The translations under genes were made by a program, and so were the position numbers. Source: an uncultured Clostridia bacterium (GTDB lineage Bacteria; Bacillota_A; Clostridia; Christensenellales; Aristaeellaceae). From it: 15,065 nt of DNA. Positions 12,910 to 15,065 of this stretch are shown here, piece by piece; the first letter of the stretch is position 1, and every line of letters starts with the position of its first letter. The stretch covers positions 1 to 15,065 of the forward strand of contig CAMJTZ010000032.1 in assembly GCA_946408865.1 (NCBI GenBank), in the 5' to 3' direction. The notes beneath the pieces are model-generated. The model saw only the letters and a program-made list of their open reading frames with translations, did no database searches and was not told where the DNA came from.

Positions 12910-15065
12910 TTATGCTTCCGGTTCCGGGGGAAGGACAACCGGGGTGACGCCGGTGACGACATCATCGAGGATTGCCATGATATAGGGCATGCCTTTGCCG
13001 GAACGATTCTGAAGCAGGATCTCATTGCGGTTCAGCTGCGTGACCGGGGAACGGAACTGGGAAACCAGCAGCCTGCAGGGAACGTTCTCTGGAAGGATGC
13101 AGACCCCGGCGATCGCGCGCCCGTTGGAACCGTTTTTGTTGAAATAGAAACAGCGGACGCCCTTGCCGGAACGGTTCTGGGACTCGAAATCCAGCTGGGG
13201 GATGCGTTTGGCCCAGCCGCGCTCGGAGAAGAGGATTACCTCGTCGCCCTCAGCCAGCTGGCGGAAACAGCAGATTTCATCGCCGGAATCCAGGGACATG
13301 GCCCGGACACCGGACGCGGTGCGCCCCTGCACCGGTACACCGGAAAGCGGGAAGCGTATACTCATGCCGCCGCGGGTGATGAGCAGCAGATCCTGCTCTG
13401 TGGAGGCAGGACGCACATCCAGGAGAACGTCGTCCTTCTTCAGGGAAAGGGCGGGGTATTTGCGGGAGCGGACGTCATAGTCCTCCGCCGCGGAACGCTT
13501 GATCATGCCGCGTTTCGTGACAAAGAGGAAATCCGGCATGGCTTTCAGTTTCGCGGAATCGGCTGTGAACATCCAAAGCGCCTGCTCCGCATCCTCCAGC
13601 CCGGCCAGGACGCCGGCCAGCAGCTGGCCGCGGTCACGCGGCTTGCATTCGGCGAGCTTTCCGACACTGACGGGATAGCAGCTGCCGAGATCCGTAAAAA
13701 TATAGAGCGTTTCCGCTGTGGTGCACGGCAGAAGGAAACGCGCGGAATCGCCGGGATTTTCCTCCGCCGTGGGCAGCGGCGTGCGCTTCAGCTGGGCCGG
13801 GGAGATTCGCTTGAGGTAACCGTTTTCGGTGAAGACGACGACAGCATCCTCTGGAACGGGCGTATTGTCCGGCAGTTCGACGGGAACATCTTCCGGTGCT
13901 TCAAGCGTGGTGCGGCGTTCGTCACCGTACTGCTCCGCCAGCTCTTCCATTTCCTTACGGATGACTTCACGCAGTTTGCGCTCGCTCTTCAGGATGCCTT
14001 CAAGGCGGCTGATGAGCTTCAGGATATCCGCATATTCCTTCCGGAGACTTTCGATCTCCAGGCCGGTCAGTTTCTGGAGGCGCATATCCAGGATGGCCTG
14101 CGCCTGGACCTCGGTCAGCGCGAAACGCTCCATGAGGGCTGTACGCGCTTCTTTCGGACTCTTGCTGGCCCGGATCAGAGCGATGACTTCGTCCAGATTG
14201 TCCAGGGCGATCATCAGGCCTTCCAGGATATGGGCGCGGGCTTTGGCCTGCTTCAGCTCATATTCCGTACGGCGGGTGACGACCCGCTTCTGATAGGAGA
14301 TATACCCGTCAATCAGCTGTTTCAGCGTCAGCAGGACAGGTTTGCCGTCCGCAATGGCGACCATGTTGACACCGAAGGTGACCTGCAGGTCAGAATACTT
14401 GTAGAGATAGGCGAGAACCTTCTCCGGACTGATATCCCGCCGCAGCTCGATCACGGCGCGCATGCCGGTGCGGTCGCTCTCGTCGCGGATATCACAGATA
14501 CCGCCCAGAGCGACTTTTTTCTCCTCGCTGAGCTTATGGATCTTCTCGAGCATGGCGGCCTTGTTTACCTGATACGGAACCTCGGTAATGACGAGCAGCT
14601 TCTTTCCGTTGGCTCCGTCCTCCACATGGACGCGGGCGCGGAGGGTCAGCTTGCCGCGGCCGGTTTCATAGCCTTTGCGTATTTCCTCGTTATTGAGAAG
14701 AACGCCGCCGGTTGGAAAGTCCGGGCCGGGAAGGATCCGCATGAGTTCATCAAGGGAAATATCCGGATTGTCCATCTGCGCAAGGACGGCACGGATGGAT
14801 TCGGACAGGTTATGCGTCGGGATATTGGTTGCCAGGCCGACCGCGATACCGTTGGCGCCGTTCACCAGCAGATTGGGGAAACGGGCGGGAAGCATATCCG
14901 GCTCCTTCAGGGTATCGTCAAAATTCAGGCGGAAGGGGACCGTATCCTTTTCGATATCGCGGAGCATTTCCATGGCGAGGGGCGTCATGCGGGCTTCGGT
15001 ATAACGCATGGCGGCGGCGCCGTCCCCGTCGATGGAGCCGAAGTTGCCGTGGCCGTCCACCATGG
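12910..15065 (-). CDS. gyrA: Type IIA topoisomerase subunit A (DNA gyrase A-like), 5' end outside window
   Basis: The last 717 codons are present. About 100 N-terminal residues, including the quinolone-resistance region, lie beyond the right edge. The subunit cuts and rejoins DNA; the catalytic tyrosine is Y21 of the visible part (AAMRYTEARM), matching Tyr122 of E. coli GyrA. The breakage-reunion core is gyrase-like (VDGHGNFGS, FPNLLVNGANGIAVGLATNIP, and the IxDMRLQxLTGLE coiled-coil region). From about residue 405 a beta-pinwheel domain follows, with blade signatures such as ENGYLKR, GRTASGVRAM and QNRSGKG. The expected GyrA box (QRRGGKG-like) in the first blade, around 424-442, is replaced by an unrelated stretch. 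A topoisomerase IV-type (parC-like) function is therefore possible. It stops with TAA 53 bases before ybaB. Family assignment is secure; gyrase versus topoisomerase IV is not. Confidence 0.88.
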   Translation of the reverse strand, partial: MVDGHGNFGSIDGDGAAAMRYTEARMTPLAMEMLRDIEKDTVPFRLNFDDTLKEPDMLPARFPNLLVNGANGIAVGLATNIPTHNLSESIRAVLAQMDNPDISLDELMRILPGPDFPTGGVLLNNEEIRKGYETGRGKLTLRARVHVEDGANGKKLLVITEVPYQVNKAAMLEKIHKLSEEKKVALGGICDIRDESDRTGMRAVIELRRDISPEKVLAYLYKYSDLQVTFGVNMVAIADGKPVLLTLKQLIDGYISYQKRVVTRRTEYELKQAKARAHILEGLMIALDNLDEVIALIRASKSPKEARTALMERFALTEVQAQAILDMRLQKLTGLEIESLRKEYADILKLISRLEGILKSERKLREVIRKEMEELAEQYGDERRTTLEAPEDVPVELPDNTPVPEDAVVVFTENGYLKRISPAQLKRTPLPTAEENPGDSARFLLPCTTAETLYIFTDLGSCYPVSVGKLAECKPRDRGQLLAGVLAGLEDAEQALWMFTADSAKLKAMPDFLFVTKRGMIKRSAAEDYDVRSRKYPALSLKKDDVLLDVRPASTEQDLLLITRGGMSIRFPLSGVPVQGRTASGVRAMSLDSGDEICCFRQLAEGDEVILFSERGWAKRIPQLDFESQNRSGKGVRCFYFNKNGSNGRAIAGVCILPENVPCRLLVSQFRSPVTQLNRNEILLQNRSGKGMPYIMAILDDVVTGVTPVVLPPEPEA

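Noticed and set aside
1..15065. Mobile elements, CRISPR arrays, tRNA or rRNA genes
   Set aside because: No transposase or integrase, spaced direct repeats, terminal inverted repeats or structural RNA signatures were seen. The gaps between genes are short and accounted for.

Overview
The window is about 15 kb of GC-rich, densely packed chromosome. It most likely comes from a Gram-positive, clostridia-like member of the Bacillota. The reasons are strong AGGAGG-type ribosome sites, sigma-A-like promoters (TTGACx / TATAAT), a ybaB-recR pair, and CDP-glycerol and LtaS-like cell-envelope enzymes. The GC-rich coding sequence would fit an uncultured gut or rumen lineage, but taxonomy cannot be fixed from this sequence alone. 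I see no insertion sequence, prophage, CRISPR array, rRNA or tRNA. Every gene is intact except those cut by the window edges, and no gene-free stretch reaches 300 bases.

Layout from left to right. (a) 1-118: the tail of a plus-strand gene and its terminator. (b) 160-2301, plus strand: a large signalling protein that joins a sugar-isomerase-like TIM barrel, a PAS domain, a class III nucleotide cyclase and a PilZ-like tail. (c) 2306-2340: a terminator shared by convergent genes. (d) 2351-5071, minus strand: a two-gene operon with a strong promoter and a structured leader of about 165 nt. It encodes UDP-GlcNAc 2-epimerase and a membrane family-2 glycosyltransferase. (e) 5094-9636, minus strand: a tightly overlapping three-gene operon with its own promoter and terminator. 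It encodes a YidC-like insertase fused to an LtaS/sulfatase-type enzyme, a CDP-glycerol glycerophosphotransferase-like protein and a CPBP membrane protease. (f) 9655-10701, plus strand: a divergent two-gene unit encoding a zinc-ribbon protein of unknown role and a GIY-YIG nuclease-family protein. (g) 10712 to the right edge, minus strand: rmuC, recR, ybaB/ebfC and the 5'-truncated subunit A of a type IIA topoisomerase, a genome-maintenance block.

How the genes fit together. Blocks (d) and (e) look like part of a surface-glycan pathway that uses glycerol phosphate. The epimerase supplies UDP-ManNAc, the GT2 enzyme polymerises or extends a glycan at the membrane, and the CDP-glycerol enzyme and the YidC-sulfatase fusion could add or polymerise glycerol phosphate inside and outside the membrane. 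The cyclase next door has a sugar-enzyme-like N-terminus and might sense a sugar, but nothing in the sequence proves a link. The most unusual items are the YidC-LtaS-like fusion and the TIM barrel-PAS-cyclase fusion.
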